A DNA stretch of 48,303 nucleotides from Nemertoderma westbladi (taxonomy: Eukaryota; Xenacoelomorpha; Nemertodermatida; Nemertodermatidae): the NCBI GenBank assembly GCA_032718475.1, contig JAUCBJ010006423.1, forward strand, positions 1 to 48,303. The letters run 5' to 3'. The translations under genes were made by a program, and so were the position numbers. This document shows positions 1 to 11,175 of the stretch, in pieces. Numbering within the stretch: position 1 is the stretch's first letter; each line of letters opens with the position of its first letter. The notes below the pieces were generated by a model, which was given only the letters and a program-made list of their open reading frames with translations, was not told the DNA's origin and made no database searches.

Positions 1-161
1 GACTTCCTTGATCGATGACTGCTGTTATCAGTGTTCCTCTCCAGTCCCCCATATGTCCTGTATTCGTGTTTCTATATTGATCGATTCATATGTGTATCCT
101 CTCCTCACTCCTGCTGTTTCCTAGGATGTTGTTTATGACAGTTTTGTTTATATTTTTGCAG

Positions 162-277
162 TTGAAACTGATTCACAGTGAATTGTCAATTACATGGATC
201 AGAAAGTTCACCACGTCCAGAGGTCTTCTCCGGTGTCGTTGAAACAGTACCAGTCGGGACACAAGATGAGGGTTGAG
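162..277 (+). CDS. BAIAP2: I-BAR domain exon with apparent 1-nt deletion
   Basis: Acceptor TTTTTGCAG ends at 161; donor GAG|GTGGGT starts at 278. The exon opens in one frame with LKLIHSELS, matching the IRSp53 I-BAR segment with LK..H.EL. It then matches in the next frame from YMDQKV through LKQYQSGHKMRVE, which leads straight into the following exon. Between the conserved His and the DQKV Val there are 35 nt where the human protein needs 36, so one nucleotide appears missing near CAATTACATGG (about 186-193). In either frame alone a stop interrupts the exon. This may be a consensus-sequence indel in a short T run or a true frameshift allele. Ending at 277 rather than 271 keeps the spacing to the ELKK motif equal to the human protein. 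Confidence 0.72.
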
Positions 278-377
278 GTGGGTGTAATAGAGTTAGGTTA
301 GGGTGGGGGAGGGTTATAGGGTGATGGGGTTGGGGTGGGTGAGGGAATCCCGTTATTTATCGTACCTTTTTGTTTAG
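278..377 (+). other. short G-rich intron with G-quadruplex motifs
   Basis: A 100-bp phase-0 intron, donor GTGGGT and acceptor TTTTTGTTTAG. At 301-345 it holds at least eight runs of three or more G with short loops, enough for two adjacent G4 motifs on the transcribed RNA. G-triplets are known to support splicing of very short introns. The same G-richness may weaken sequencing accuracy here. Confidence 0.6.
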
Positions 378-686
378 AAAATGGATAAAGCGCGAATCGA
401 GCTTAAAAAATACCGGAAGAAATGCCAAAGGAATCCTAAATATGAAACCCGGGAGAAACAATGCGCCCGGTCTTACCACGACTTCGCGACGAGAGTGGAA
501 GAGCACAGAGAGTTGGGTAATCGTATGGCACTGAACGAGCAAAGGAAGTTGTATATGTACGCGTTGGATAGACATTGTGCTATAGCCCAGAGCAACCTAG
601 TGTACCATGGGCAGTCGTTGACTTTGTTGCGAGAATTTATACCGGAATGGTACGAGGCTATGAAGAAACCATTGCAACACAACCAG
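378..686 (+). CDS. BAIAP2: I-BAR (IMD) domain exon, C-terminal helices
   Basis: The exon follows TTGTTTAG (ends 377) and ends CACAACCAG|GTAGGG. It is 309 nt, phase 0 at both ends. The translation starts KMDKARIELKKYRKKC and contains NPKY, MALNEQRKLYMYALDRH, CAIAQSNLVYHGQ and LLREFIPEWYEA. These line up with the vertebrate IRSp53 I-BAR segment ELKK, NPQKY, ALTEERRRFCFLVEKQC, AVAKNSAAYH and LPLWQQA. The stretch is rich in Lys/Arg, as expected for the helical surface that binds acidic phospholipids and actin. The Met at 381 is internal, not a start, because the upstream exon and acceptor are in frame. Reading on past 686 reaches a stop at 753-755, so splicing at 687 is required. Confidence 0.88.
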
Positions 687-798
687 GTAGGGTTTCCTAG
701 GTTACTTACACCGGACACTAATCGAGTGACTTCATTGGCCCTTATGAAGAAATAAGTCTTACCGGTACCGGCACTTATTTTCCGCCGTAATAATTTAG

Positions 799-1042
799 GA
801 CTACCACCTGAACCGCGATCTCAGTATCCGCTCCAATACTTCCGGTGTCTCCAGCGGTTCCTCCCCTATACTCCGTCGCGCCCTCGATAAGTCCCAACTC
901 CGGGCCTACAGTATGTACAACATCAACCGGGACTACGGTGACGTCGACTACGAGGATGACGGCAGTCCTGTGGATTACAGTAGAACACTACCGACGAGAC
1001 GAGCTGCGGATGGCGATGTTGTAGGACGTTCTTCTCGACCAT
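799..1042 (+). CDS. BAIAP2: linker exon between I-BAR and SH3
   Basis: Acceptor TAATAATTTAG ends at 798 and donor CCAT|GTGAGT begins at 1043; the upstream intron (687-798) is 112 bp. The exon is 244 nt, starts in phase 0 and ends in phase 1. Its product, about 81 residues, runs DYHLNRDLSIRSNTSG, a Ser-rich stretch, then acidic Tyr-rich DYGDVDYEDDG, then DYSRTLPTRRAADG. The YSRTLPTRR block resembles the YSNTLPVRK block just before the SH3 domain of vertebrate IRSp53. It looks disordered and offers many Ser/Tyr phosphorylation sites. I see no clear CRIB motif. The last base T joins CA of the next exon to make Ser, which confirms the phase across a 10.7 kb intron. Confidence 0.82.
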
Positions 1043-1048
1043 GTGAGT

Positions 1049-1797
1049 GGATGCGTAATGGTTCGTTCTTATCGGGGGTCGTCCATAAAGGGTGGGGGGT
1101 GTGGGTCTGCCTTAAATTACCTCTGCAATTTGGGATGAGTGTAAATTTATATTATTATAATAAACTATAAAAATATAATTAATAATAATAATGTAACCAT
1201 TTTTCGTTTTAAATTCGGACGAGGGGGGGGGGGGGGTGGTCCGAAAATCCGGGATTTACTCGGACGTGGTTTATGGACGACCCCTCGTGTTCATTCAGTA
1301 ATCAGTTAATTAAATAGAAGTTGCGGGGTGCACTAATATATCCAATGTTGATTATTAGTAATGCACTCGCACTGTTGACAATCCAATTGATTGGTTGAGT
1401 ATTCACAGTTTCCTTAATCACAAGTAGAACCTCAATCTTTTGGTACAGTTTTGTGGCCGCACTTATATTATTTTATTTTATTGTGCACATTAAAGAGTTT
1501 ACCTCTCGAATTTACCATCAGAGTTTACCACTCGAGTTTGCCAACCGAGTTTACCATTCCTGTTTGCCATGAGATTTACCCTAGATTGTCAATTCCACGT
1601 TTACCTGGAAATATCTAATTGAGCATCATTGAGACAACCAAAAATATATTTTATTTGAAATGTTAATAACGGTCTGTAAACGTTTGTTTGTATTTTGTCA
1701 TTTCGCCCAAAAATAGACATTTTAGACGTATAAATTTATTGGTGGCAGAAAATATAAATGGAAAAATCTTTTATGCTCGTTAGACCAAGGAATGGCT
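1049..1797 (+). other. intron sequence, nothing recognised
   Basis: AT-rich start of the 10.7 kb intron (1043-11762). It holds a run of 14 G at 1223-1236, a likely sequencing weak point, and a few short echoes of the form GAGTTTACC(A/T) at about 1497-1560. No coding similarity or structured RNA was seen. Confidence 0.5.
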
Positions 1798-1921
1798 GAT
1801 CTTCCACAGTAAAGTTCTCTGTTTCCTAAAGGAATGCCTGTTCAGTGTTCACCACCATGTATGATCTTCCACAGTAAACCCTTCCACTCTGTTTCCTAAA
1901 GGAATGCCTGTTCACGACTAT
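1798..1921. repeat. 63-bp minisatellite, piece 1
   Basis: Two units of the 63-bp repeat seen again at 3703, 6238 and 11556. Landmarks per unit are GATCTTCCACAGTAAACC, CTCTGTTTCCTAAAGGAATG and TTCACCACCATGGG. The first unit is diverged. The piece ends where the foldback element at 1926 is inserted, within the CCATGGGT part of the unit. Confidence 0.85.
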
Positions 1922-1925
1922 GGGT

Positions 1926-3698
1926 CACACCGGGCTTGAACCAACTTTTAGTTCGAAAAATTGAACGGTCAAAATGAATGTCTCACATGATTCATATCAA
2001 CATTCTAACTTAAAAAAACCAAATTTAAAAAAAAACAGTCGATTACTTTTTAAAATAATTGAAAAAAAAACGTTTTTGACCAAAAATTGCACTTTGACAC
2101 CAAATTTTCAAATATAAAAATGCAAAAGATAAAATTGAACGGTGAAAAACAGTATCTCACCTGGTTAATATGGTAATTCTAACTACAAAAAATGAAATTA
2201 AAAAATGTACGGTCGATTACTTTTTAAAAAATTGAAAAAAATCACTTTTGTTCAAAAATAGCATATTTAGCACAAAATTTTCAAATATGAAAATCAATAA
2301 TTACAATTATATAGGTATTTATTCTTTTTCCACAAAGGCTTTCATGTAAGGCGATTGTAATGATAATATTTTCCAAAAGACTTGGTGATATGGTATGCTA
2401 TTTTTCAGTGGGTGCCAAAAATTGGGTACGCACTGTGTACTGTAGCACCAAATTTTCAAGATGAAAATCAATAATTATTATCTTATATGTATTTATTCTT
2501 TTTCCACAAAGGTTTTCATGTAAGGCGAGTATAATGGTAATATTTTCCAAAAGACTTGGTGATATGGTGTGCTATTTTTCAGTGGGTGCGAAAAATTTGG
2601 TACGCACTGTGTAGCACCAAATTTTCAAAGATGATAATCAATACCGGTAATTATTATCTTATATGTATTTATTCTTTTTCCACAAAGATTTTCAAGTAAG
2701 GCGAGTATAATGGTAATATATTCCAAAAGACTTGGTAATATGGTATGCTATTTTTCAGTGGGTGCCAAAAATTGGGTACGCACTGTGTAGCACCAAATTT
2801 TCAAAGATGAAAATCAATAATTATTATTATCTTATATTTATTGAAATTTTTCATATTTTCTCAAGGGTTTTCATGTAAGTCGAGTGGAATGGTAATATTT
2901 TCAAGCTGACTGCATGTTATGGTATGCAATTTTTTAGTGGGTGCAAAAAATTTGGTGTAAACTCTGCTGCACAATAATTTGAATTATTAAATTTCAGAAG
3001 CACTATTTGATAACTGTTTATTATTGTTATATAGCACCAAAATGTCAATATAAAAATTAATTATCCTTTCTTATTGAAGTTCATAATAAAATTAATATAA
3101 ACATATAAACAATGAACATTTTTGGTCCCTTTTAACGATTTGAATACATATAAGGTAATATATTATTTATTTCCATATTTGAAAATTTGGTGCTGCACAG
3201 TGCACAGACCAAACCCAATTTTTGGCACCCACTGAAAAATAGCATATAACCAATTCTTCTGGAAAATATTACCATTATTTTCGCCTTACATGAAAACCTT
3301 TGTGGAAAAAGAATGAATACCTATATGATTGTAATTATTGATTTTCATATTTGAAAATGTGGTGCTAAATATGGTATTTTTGGTCAAAAGTTCTTTTTTC
3401 AATTTTTAAAAAAATAATCGACCGTTAATTTTTTAATTTCATTTTTTTGTAGTTAGAATGACCATATTAACCAGGTAAGATATTCTTATTCACCGTTCAA
3501 TTTTATCTTTTGCATTTTTATATTTGAAAATTTGGTGTCAAAGTGCTATTTTTGGTCAAAAACGGTTTTTTTTCAATTATTTCAAAAAGTAATCGTGAGA
3601 AGTGAGAATTTAAGTGAGAATGTTGATATGAATCAAGTGAGACATTCATTTTGACTGTTCAATTTTTTCAAACTAAAAGTTGGTTCAAGCCCGGTGTG
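1926..3698. mobile_element. foldback element with ~525-bp terminal inverted repeats
   Basis: The left end CACACCGGGCTTGAACCAAC is the exact reverse complement of the right end GTTGGTTCAAGCCCGGTGTG. Complementarity continues, with small differences, from 1926 to about 2459 and from 3698 back to about 3174. The element is bounded by GGGT on both sides (1922-1925 and 3699-3702), a likely 4-bp target-site duplication made from the CCATGGGTGATC part of the 63-bp unit. It is AT-rich and has no recognisable protein. This fits a non-autonomous foldback or large MITE-like DNA transposon; I cannot assign a superfamily. Confidence 0.78.
2270..2960. repeat. ~170-bp tandem repeat inside foldback element
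   Basis: About four tandem copies with landmarks CACCAAATTTTCAA, GAAAATCAATAATTA, TTTCCACAAAGG, CATGTAAGGCGA and CAGTGGGTGC recur near 2270, 2448, 2615 and 2790. The repeat starts within the left arm and fills much of the loop, so it probably arose by copying the inner end of the left inverted repeat. Confidence 0.75.
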
Positions 3699-3702
3699 GG
3701 GT

Positions 3703-4319
3703 GATCTTCCACAGTAAACCCTTCCACTCTGTTCCTAAATGAATGCCTATGCACGCACATCCATGGGTGATCTTCCACAGTAAATCCTTCCACTCTGTTT
3801 CCTAAAGGAATGCCTGTTCACAACCATGTTAATCTTCCACAGTAAACCCTTCCACTCTGTTTCCTAAAGGAATGCCCGTTCACCACATGGGTGATCTTCC
3901 ACAGTAAACCCTTCCACTCTGTTTCCTAAAGGAATGCCTGTTCACAACCATGTTAATCTTCCACAGTAAACCCTTCCACTCTGTTTCCTAAAGGAATGCC
4001 TGTTCACCACCATGAGTGATCTTCCATAGTAAACCCTTCCACTCTGTTTCCTAAAGTAATTCCTGTTCACCACCATGGGTGACCTTCCACAGTAAACCCT
4101 CCCACTCTGTTTCCTACAGGAATGCCTGTTCACCACCATGGGTGATCTTCCACAGTAAACCCTTCCACTCTGTTTCCTAAAGGAATGCCTCTTCACCACC
4201 ATGGTTGATCTTCCACAGTAATCCCTTCCACTCTGTTTCCTAAAGGAAGGCCTGTTCACCACCATGGGTGATCTTCCACAGTAAAACCTTCCACTCTGTT
4301 TCCTAAAGGAATGCCTCTT
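3703..4319. repeat. 63-bp minisatellite, piece 2 (~10 units)
   Basis: About ten 63-bp units with a few shortened ones at the left. The minus strand stays open because 63 is divisible by three, giving an apparent 21-residue repeat around RHSFRKQSGRVYCGRS, which I do not regard as a protein. It is bounded by the foldback element on the left and LINE fragment A on the right. Confidence 0.9.
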
Positions 4320-4324
4320 CTACT

Positions 4325-6237
4325 ACTAGGATCAGCATGCTGCATTGCAGCTGCATTTTTAAGAATGCTGTGCCGGCTTGTCAACAAAATTGCACCGCCA
4401 CAACTCCCTATCACCCATGACATTTGCTAGATCATCCGCATCTTTAAGGCCAGTGTCCTTTAAGATGCGTCTCAAGAAAGTCATGGGCTGTCCACCATGC
4501 TTATTCACTCCATGAGGCTGCCAAAGTACAAGATTATGCACTGGCTGGTCCTCACGGCGAAAGAAATGTCCTGCAAAGCAGAGGCGATTTTGTTCTAGTG
4601 TCAAGCTTGGGGGAACCAATGAGACACCTCCAATGTTATATAGTGTCTGGTTGGAGATGTGTGCATTGTACTTGACACAATGAACCCGGCGTAGCATTCT
4701 TGTGAATGTGCCATCCAGAGATTTGGTGTCATCAGCAGTTAGAGCCCAGCATGGACTCCCATATAAGAGTACTGGAACTACTGCTGCTCTAAATAATCGG
4801 ACCTTAAGTTTCCGATTAATTCTCGGTGACTTCCAAATCCTGGAAAGCCTATTCAAGGCTGCCCATGCATTTCCCTTACCTATTCGAAGGTCCTCACCTG
4901 ACTCCCGGATCCATGATCCCAGGTAACAGAAGTCGTCCACATGCTCAAGCATACCATCCTTTGAGCTTATGCTCATCCGATCAGAGACTTGCTGAGGACT
5001 TTCAAAGTTAACTGTCAGAATTTTGGTCTTTCTGGAGTTAATAAAAAGACCAACACTAGAAGCAGCATGTTCTAATGAGCTGAGGAGCCGTTGGGCTCCC
5101 TCTAATGATTCTGAGAGTACTCCTAAGTCATCAGCAAAGTCTAGATCAGTTAGGTACTTGGCAGGATTTCCTCGACTTCTGGAGCCAGTAGGTGGAGTTA
5201 TCATCACCCCATCATCATTAATGATCTAAGGACATGCGTAGAACATAGTCAACCACAATAATGAACAAGAATGGTGCAAGTGTGTCTCCTTGGAGGACGC
5301 CCCATAACACTTCAAATGGTTCTGTGTCACCGTCAACAGTAGACACAAATGTTGTCGAACCATCGTATACTGATCTGATTGCTGCAATAATTTCATCAGG
5401 AATCCCATATAATGAAAGTATGCTGAACATACGTGAGCGAGAGACTGAATCAAAGGCCTTGAAGAAGTCAACAAAGATAACAGCCAGATGCCTGTCTTTC
5501 TTTTTTGATAACTCTTCAATTATCCTTCTAAGTGCCAAAATGGGCTCCATGGTCCCGCGACCTTTACGGAACCCATTCTGATTTCCACGGAGCAGTCTCT
5601 CAATGGAATCCCTGATGCGATTTAATAGAATCCTATTGTATAGCTTTGCAGCAATCGAGATCAATGAGATTCCCCGAAAAGAACCATAGAGTGTTAGGTT
5701 GCTCTTCTTGGGAACTGGCACCAACTTATTTGTTTGCATTTCTTGTGGGACTCTTGTTGTTCGGTACATGTCTACTATGATGGGATAGATGAGCTTTAAA
5801 CACTCAGGTATTTTAAAGACCTCAGGGGGAACACCATCTACTCCACTGGCACGATTGGTCTTAATGCTCTTTGCAGCAGCCTTCACTTCTGCAAAGGAGA
5901 TATCGCCAATAGGAATATCTGGGAGTACAGACTACCAGTACTACTTATCAGGCAATACCCTGTCATTATTGAGGAGCTTTTCAAAGTGGGCTTTCCAATC
6001 ATTGAGGCGATCGGCTGGTGATTCAGCCTTAACCTTGGTGGTTGGTTGGCTTTTCCGCCCAGTAAGCAGATTGATCGATTTCCATGCCTGGGATGATTGC
6101 CTGCTGTCGTCAGCATCATTGATGGCATCAACCTGTTGGTTTATTAGCTCCTGTAGATTAGCAGAGTACTGCCTGTTCAGGGACCTAGATGCAGCCTTAA
6201 CTGCATTCTTGGCCGCTGTAGTCTGTTTGAGTCGGGA
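4325..6237 (-). pseudogene. LINE fragment A: reverse transcriptase, RTE-like, broken
   Basis: Read on the minus strand, the fragment gives in order a pre-RT segment (NRQYSANLQELINQQ), RT fingers (NRASGVDGVPPEVF, KLVPVPKK, FRGISLISIAAKLYNR), the template-grip region NQNGFRKGRG, a first catalytic Asp in FVDFFKAFDSV, GVLQGDTLAPFLF, the catalytic FADD box (LDFADDLGV), and a connector with CYLGSWI and LLYGSPCWAL. Two stop codons near 5925-5935 and a frameshift near 5210 break it. The endonuclease domain and 5' end are missing where the 63-bp repeat begins at 6238. Motif style suggests an RTE-like or related non-LTR clade; the clade is uncertain. No poly-A tail is evident at the 4325 end. It is a dead copy inserted in the minisatellite. 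Confidence 0.85.
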
Positions 6238-6731
6238 TCTTCCACAGTAAACCCTTCCACTCTGTTTCCTAAAGGAATGCCTCTTCACCACCATGGGTGA
6301 TCTTCCACAGTAAACCCTTCCGCTCTGTTTCCTAAAGGAATGCCTCTTCACCACCATGGGTGACCTTCCACAGTAGACCCTTCCACTCTGTTTCCTACAG
6401 GAATGCATGTTCACCACCTTGGGTGATCTTCCACAGTAATCCCTTCCACTCTGTTGCCTAAAGGAATGCCTGTTCACCACCATGGGTGATCTTCCACAGT
6501 AAACCCTTCCACTCTGTTGTATAAAGGAATGCCTGTTCACCACCATGTGTGATCTTTCACAGTAAACCCTTCCACTCTGTTTCCCAAAGGAATGCCTGTT
6601 CACCACCATGGGTGATCTTCCACAGTAAACCCTTCCACTCTGTTGTATAAAGGAATGCCTGTTCACCACCATGGGTGATCTTCCACAGTAAACCCTTCAC
6701 TTCTGTTTCCTAAAGAAATGCTTGTTCTTCC
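6238..6731. repeat. 63-bp minisatellite, piece 3 (~8 units)
   Basis: About eight units of the 63-bp repeat, two of them with the variant TGTTGTATAAAGG. The last unit is shortened and runs into the TTTATTTATTT tail of LINE fragment B. The two outer boundaries are both retrotransposon ends. Confidence 0.9.
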
Positions 6732-6863
6732 ACATTTATTTATTTATTTCATAAAAATCGGACAGGCCGACAGTTTAAAATACGCGAAACAAACACACAA
6801 TTTACAAGTTAAAATCCTCAGTAGGTAGGCTAATCACACATCTACTAAATCTAGATCTATTGA

Positions 6864-9566
6864 TCAATAATTTAAATCACATGGATTTGATACACCGAAG
6901 TAGTTGAGTATATAATGGCGTCTCCTTGCAAGTGGGAGAGACAGTTTGTGGCACTGATCAATAAAAGAGGCGTCCATTCTATCCTTGATGGATGGTTCTC
7001 CGGGAGCCACCCTCGACAATATACTTTTGAGTGAGTATTTCATCGTTGCCAGTGAACTCAAGTAGGGAAGTGAGAATCTCGCAGATGCTTTAGCGTATAT
7101 GCTCCCAAGACCAATGTAATTGCTGCCACCATTGGTGGTAACATTGCGTATGAGGGTGATGCCGAGCCCAGAGTTCAAGCTTGTATTTGGGCAGCTCCGC
7201 AAACTCATGATTGTCCGAATAGAGGACCTGGACACATCATTGGCAAATATACTACCACCATTAAATAGCAAATATACGGTGGAGTTACTGGCATATCGCC
7301 CAATACATAACAAACCCCTTAGGAGCCTTCTATAATGAATTTCCAGGATTTCAATCTGCGATTGTGATAGGGCACCAAGAAGGAATTTAAGTCTATATAA
7401 AATCGAGGGCACGCCCACAGCCTTCCACAATCTAACAATAATTGTCTTAACAGTCCATGATTTCCTGCGGATAATGGCATGGACCACCGACATGGTCCTT
7501 ATGCAGTATTGTAGAGCATCCTGTTTCTTTACTACAAGGTTGAATCCGAGGAATACCAACTCTTTCGCTTCAGGTATGAGAGTATTATTTAACACCAGAA
7601 ATGCTGGATGCTGTGATGTTGAGCTGTATATCCACTTCGTCTTGGATTTTCAATTTCTAATCCAATTTTCTTACTTTTCTTGGATATGATTCTCACCATA
7701 TATTGCATCTCTAAACCAGTGGAGGCAAGTAACAGAAAGTCATCGGCATAGCTTAAAGCACCTAGCCACGTGCTATCAATATTACAGCCAACTCCTTTTG
7801 ATTGCAACTCATTCAATAATAGAGGCAGTGAATATGTTGAACAAAATAGGTGATAGAACGGATCCTTGTTTTACTCCTTTTCCCAACGTGTAATATGTGT
7901 ATTTTATCGAATCCCCAAATTATAGAAAGATTTTGGTGCATCTGTAATAATCACAGAGTACAAGCACGATATGTGGATTTAGAAACTCAGTCAGCCGACG
8001 AAAAAGCTTATAGTAATTGACATCATCAAACGCAGATTTTATGTCCAGCTGACACACCTGGGTATGATTACAACAGATGTTCTGCAACCAAAGAACCCTT
8101 GTCAGGGGCCTTCCCCTTCTTCAGTTTTGAAATAATTTTCCGAACAGTTACAGGAGAGACAGATGGCATTGTGACATTACTCTTATTTCCCTTTAACTCG
8201 TTGACTAATCCCACAAGACATTGTTTGGTATAGCTTCCAGTGCAGTAGTATTCCTGTTGAAACCGATTTTCAATAGATTGTTGCACAGCCAGTGGTACAG
8301 TCACAGCGCGGTTATTACCAAAGTATGACCAGAATCGCTTGGGGCTATTTTTATATAAACTTGATGCTTTCAGCAGATTTGTACGCACCTTGTCCTTTAT
8401 AAGTTTGCTCTGTAGATGACGAACAACCGCTTTAGAAGATTGGAACGCTTTCCTCAAATGCTCTTTCACCTTATTATCAGTTGCTTGCTTCCACATGCTG
8501 TGCAAACGTCTTGTCACATATACCCTTTCCTTTAGTGAGGAACAGTTGATCCACGGTTTGCGCCTTTGTCTAATCCGCCTCCGAATTGGTATGTGTCGCT
8601 ACGATGCACTAGATAAGATGTCTTCAACTCTTGCAGTATAATTATGGAGATCCTGTATCGTCCATGTGCATAATTTGCTTTCATAATTGTTATTTAGCTC
8701 AATTAATTCCGTTTCCACCATGTTTGCATATGCTTCAATCTTCTTTTTCGTAGCGCGGTTCCAATTATAACGAACAATACTCAAGTGTTTTACAGTTTTT
8801 GATGCATCAGGGTTATGTGATTTTGTTGATGTCTCTATCCCAATAGTTGCTGCTACTGGAACGTGATCGGAGTTGTTAACTGAAGGATCCATAGACAACA
8901 CTTTGCCACTGATCTTTAGAGTCCCATTTGATACCGTAACGATATGATCCAGGTAGGAGATGCCTACTCCACTTCTATAAAGCGTGTATTTCGGTCCTGA
9001 GAATGAAACATGTGTGTCCACTGCTGTCATTCCACAACTCTCTATAAAATTGTTGAATTTCTTTCCCCTGGACGTGGCAGTGAATCTACTATATTGATTA
9101 CCCTGAAGTGAACCCAGGTCGGCATTGCAGTCTGAGAGTAGAACAGGTATAGCGGTGTGGTTTTCACTTATTACCGCCTGTACCTAGCCAAGATAATGGT
9201 CGTACGTAGCACAGGGTTTGCCTGCATCTGGTGCATATCCAGAGAGAAACAAATACTCAGCTCCATTGCTCTTTATTGTAGTTCTTATTCCAACAACACT
9301 ATCACTAACAGTTATTGGAGAGATGTCCGAATAAATAGACTTACTGAAAAATATAGCTACACCACCTGTGTTCATGTAGGTATAGGTTTTATCAGAAGTT
9401 GCGCAGTAATACGCAGTAAAACTCATCATTAAAATCTGTAAGCAGTTCTTTAGCCTCTTGTTGATCTAGCCAGTGTTCCTGCAGCCCCAATATATCTGTA
9501 TTTACTAATAGCGTATTAATGTAAGCCACATTATTTTCAAAGCCACAACAATTATATGTTATTTAT
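6864..9566 (-). pseudogene. LINE B ORF2: endonuclease + reverse transcriptase, broken
   Basis: On the minus strand the endonuclease begins near 9566 with NTDILGLQEHW, followed by GGVAIFFSKSI and, past 9030, the SDHVPV motif that holds the catalytic Asp-His. A linker with CR1-like KKGKAPDKGSLVAEHLL follows. At about 8065 the frame passes almost directly to QLDIKSAFDDVNY, so most RT finger motifs are missing, an internal deletion. Then come GVKQGSVLSPILFNIF, the YADD catalytic box (LSYADDFLLLA, near 7750) and a C-terminal connector with LYRLKFLLGALSQSQIE ending at 6864. Several stops and frameshifts separate these pieces. Domain order and the (AAAT)n tail support a CR1-superfamily element. Confidence 0.82.
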
Positions 9567-9771
9567 TACTCTAATATTGGAGTCAATATCACATTTCACA
9601 TCCCTCCCAAAATTAATAATTTTCTTTTGACTGCCGCGAACAGATCCACATTCGAGTTTATCATTGAATTGTTTGTGGTTCTGTTCTTGATTTATGCCCC
9701 TGCGCATTCGTTTTGTTCATACCCAGTTCCTACAAGTCCTCTTCCTCCAGCCATTCCTCCGTTGAATATTG

Positions 9772-11175
9772 TTAAAGAGAATGCCTGTGCCCACTCCCCA
9801 CGCTATCTCTATGGTTCCAAGTCCGGCAGCGCATGCTGTGTCGAGGCCAGAAGGTATCATCACTCAGTATTTTTACTTCATCTTCATACGATCCTCCTAT
9901 AGTTGCAAAGCGCATTTTCCGCCATGCTCCATGGTTCCTCGTTGTAATGCGATCAACTGTAATATTATGGGCTGCAAGAAAGTCCATGATATCACCTTCG
10001 GTACACGTACGACGCAGGCCAGTTAGATGGTAAGAGTCAGCGGTATGCCCAACACTGGAAGAGTATCCATTTTCTTTGCTGGTGATATGCTTGTGAGTAT
10101 CTAGACGAGTCAACTTTAGCATGTTGGAATCGTTGAATAATATTGAACTCTTTAAATTATGATAATGTCCATTTATCAACTCCTTGTCTGTCATGGACTG
10201 CCTTGGACTACCCCTGTTGCCAGGGATATTAACCTGAGTTGATTTATGCACTTTGCTTGATGCTAGATACTGCTTACTCCCCATCATTCCCAGAGTAGAA
10301 TGTGCGCTTGTCATCGCTGAGTTTGCATTAGCCCCAGGGACATCTATTTTACATACCATAGGTGGGGGATCAAGTCTTCCAACCTCCACACGTCCCCTTG
10401 AGTCCATATGAACTGGTTTCAATACAGTGGCCTCACTACCAATGGCATCCATTAATTCGTGACGGTGTTCTGCTTCTTTAATTGTAGCATCTTTGTATTT
10501 TGATTCTACACTGTGCTCTTCTTCCAATAGGCTATAGCGGTTGCTTGTAGGTATTATAGGTAAATGTGTGTGAGAGATCAGTTTCGGCTTCCCAATTGAT
10601 TTACATTTTTTCTTCTTAGTGGAGGATCTAAATAATATATTGGTTGCGTCACTAACTGTTGATGGTGATTTGTTAACTACAGAGATATCTTCGCCTGAAG
10701 ATGAAGAACAGCTGGTGTTACTGAACCCCGTACAGCTGGCTGAGTCAACAACTACATAGCTGGAATCTGGACTAGAGTAGTTGCTTGTATGTTGTGCATC
10801 CGTATTGCTGCCACGAGAGACCCTCTGTGTGTGATCAATGCTACATATATTATTAACATATATGTTATCTGTTGAGTCTTTCATTATTCTATTCGTAATT
10901 TTCAATTTGTTAAGATCAGCTTGCATAACCAGTCTGGCATTTCGTTCATGTATTATTTCATCGCTAAGCCTTCTATTCTCCTCATTGAGCCTCTCAAAAT
11001 GTGCTTCCATTTCACTTAATCTTCCTTGTAAAGTCATTGTAACAGTCAGGAGATCGTTTTTTAGACTTTCAACACTGGAACTTTCACCCACGAGAGAAGA
11101 TGCAGTCTTTAGCCGTTTGCGAAGGGAGTCAAGTAGCTTCCCCTCATATAGACACCGCAGCATTTCATATGTCAT
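9772..11175 (-). CDS. LINE B ORF1-like protein with coiled coil
   Basis: An open frame of 467 codons upstream of the endonuclease of the same element, so its position is that of a LINE ORF1. Residues about 40-100 have leucine-rich heptads (LTVTMTLQGRLSEMEAHFE, LNEENRRLSDEI), a likely coiled coil for trimerisation or multimerisation. A Ser-rich and then a Lys-rich stretch (STKKKKCKS) follow, and the C-terminal part holds TEGDIMDFLAAHNITVDRI, reminiscent of small nucleic-acid-binding domains at the C terminus of CR1-type ORF1 proteins. The last ~30 residues look frame-shifted. The Met at 11175 overlaps an upstream frame carrying the Ulp1-like piece, so the true start was probably further 5'. 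Confidence 0.6.
   Translation of the reverse strand: MTYEMLRCLYEGKLLDSLRKRLKTASSLVGESSSVESLKNDLLTVTMTLQGRLSEMEAHFERLNEENRRLSDEIIHERNARLVMQADLNKLKITNRIMKDSTDNIYVNNICSIDHTQRVSRGSNTDAQHTSNYSSPDSSYVVVDSASCTGFSNTSCSSSSGEDISVVNKSPSTVSDATNILFRSSTKKKKCKSIGKPKLISHTHLPIIPTSNRYSLLEEEHSVESKYKDATIKEAEHRHELMDAIGSEATVLKPVHMDSRGRVEVGRLDPPPMVCKIDVPGANANSAMTSAHSTLGMMGSKQYLASSKVHKSTQVNIPGNRGSPRQSMTDKELINGHYHNLKSSILFNDSNMLKLTRLDTHKHITSKENGYSSSVGHTADSYHLTGLRRTCTEGDIMDFLAAHNITVDRITTRNHGAWRKMRFATIGGSYEDEVKILSDDTFWPRHSMRCRTWNHRDSVGSGHRHSL

Noticed and set aside
290-320. Telomere-like TTAGGTTAGGG
   Set aside because: Only one or two imperfect repeats within a G-rich intron; not a telomeric tract.
913-1170. Separate small gene starting at Met 913
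   Set aside because: The frame is open back to an acceptor at 798 and forward to a donor at 1043, and matches the linker of the BAIAP2-like gene in phase.
3942-6672. Minus-strand 21-residue repeat protein in the 63-bp minisatellite
   Set aside because: 63 is divisible by three, so openness is trivial; the repeats flank unrelated transposon pieces and give no recognisable fold.
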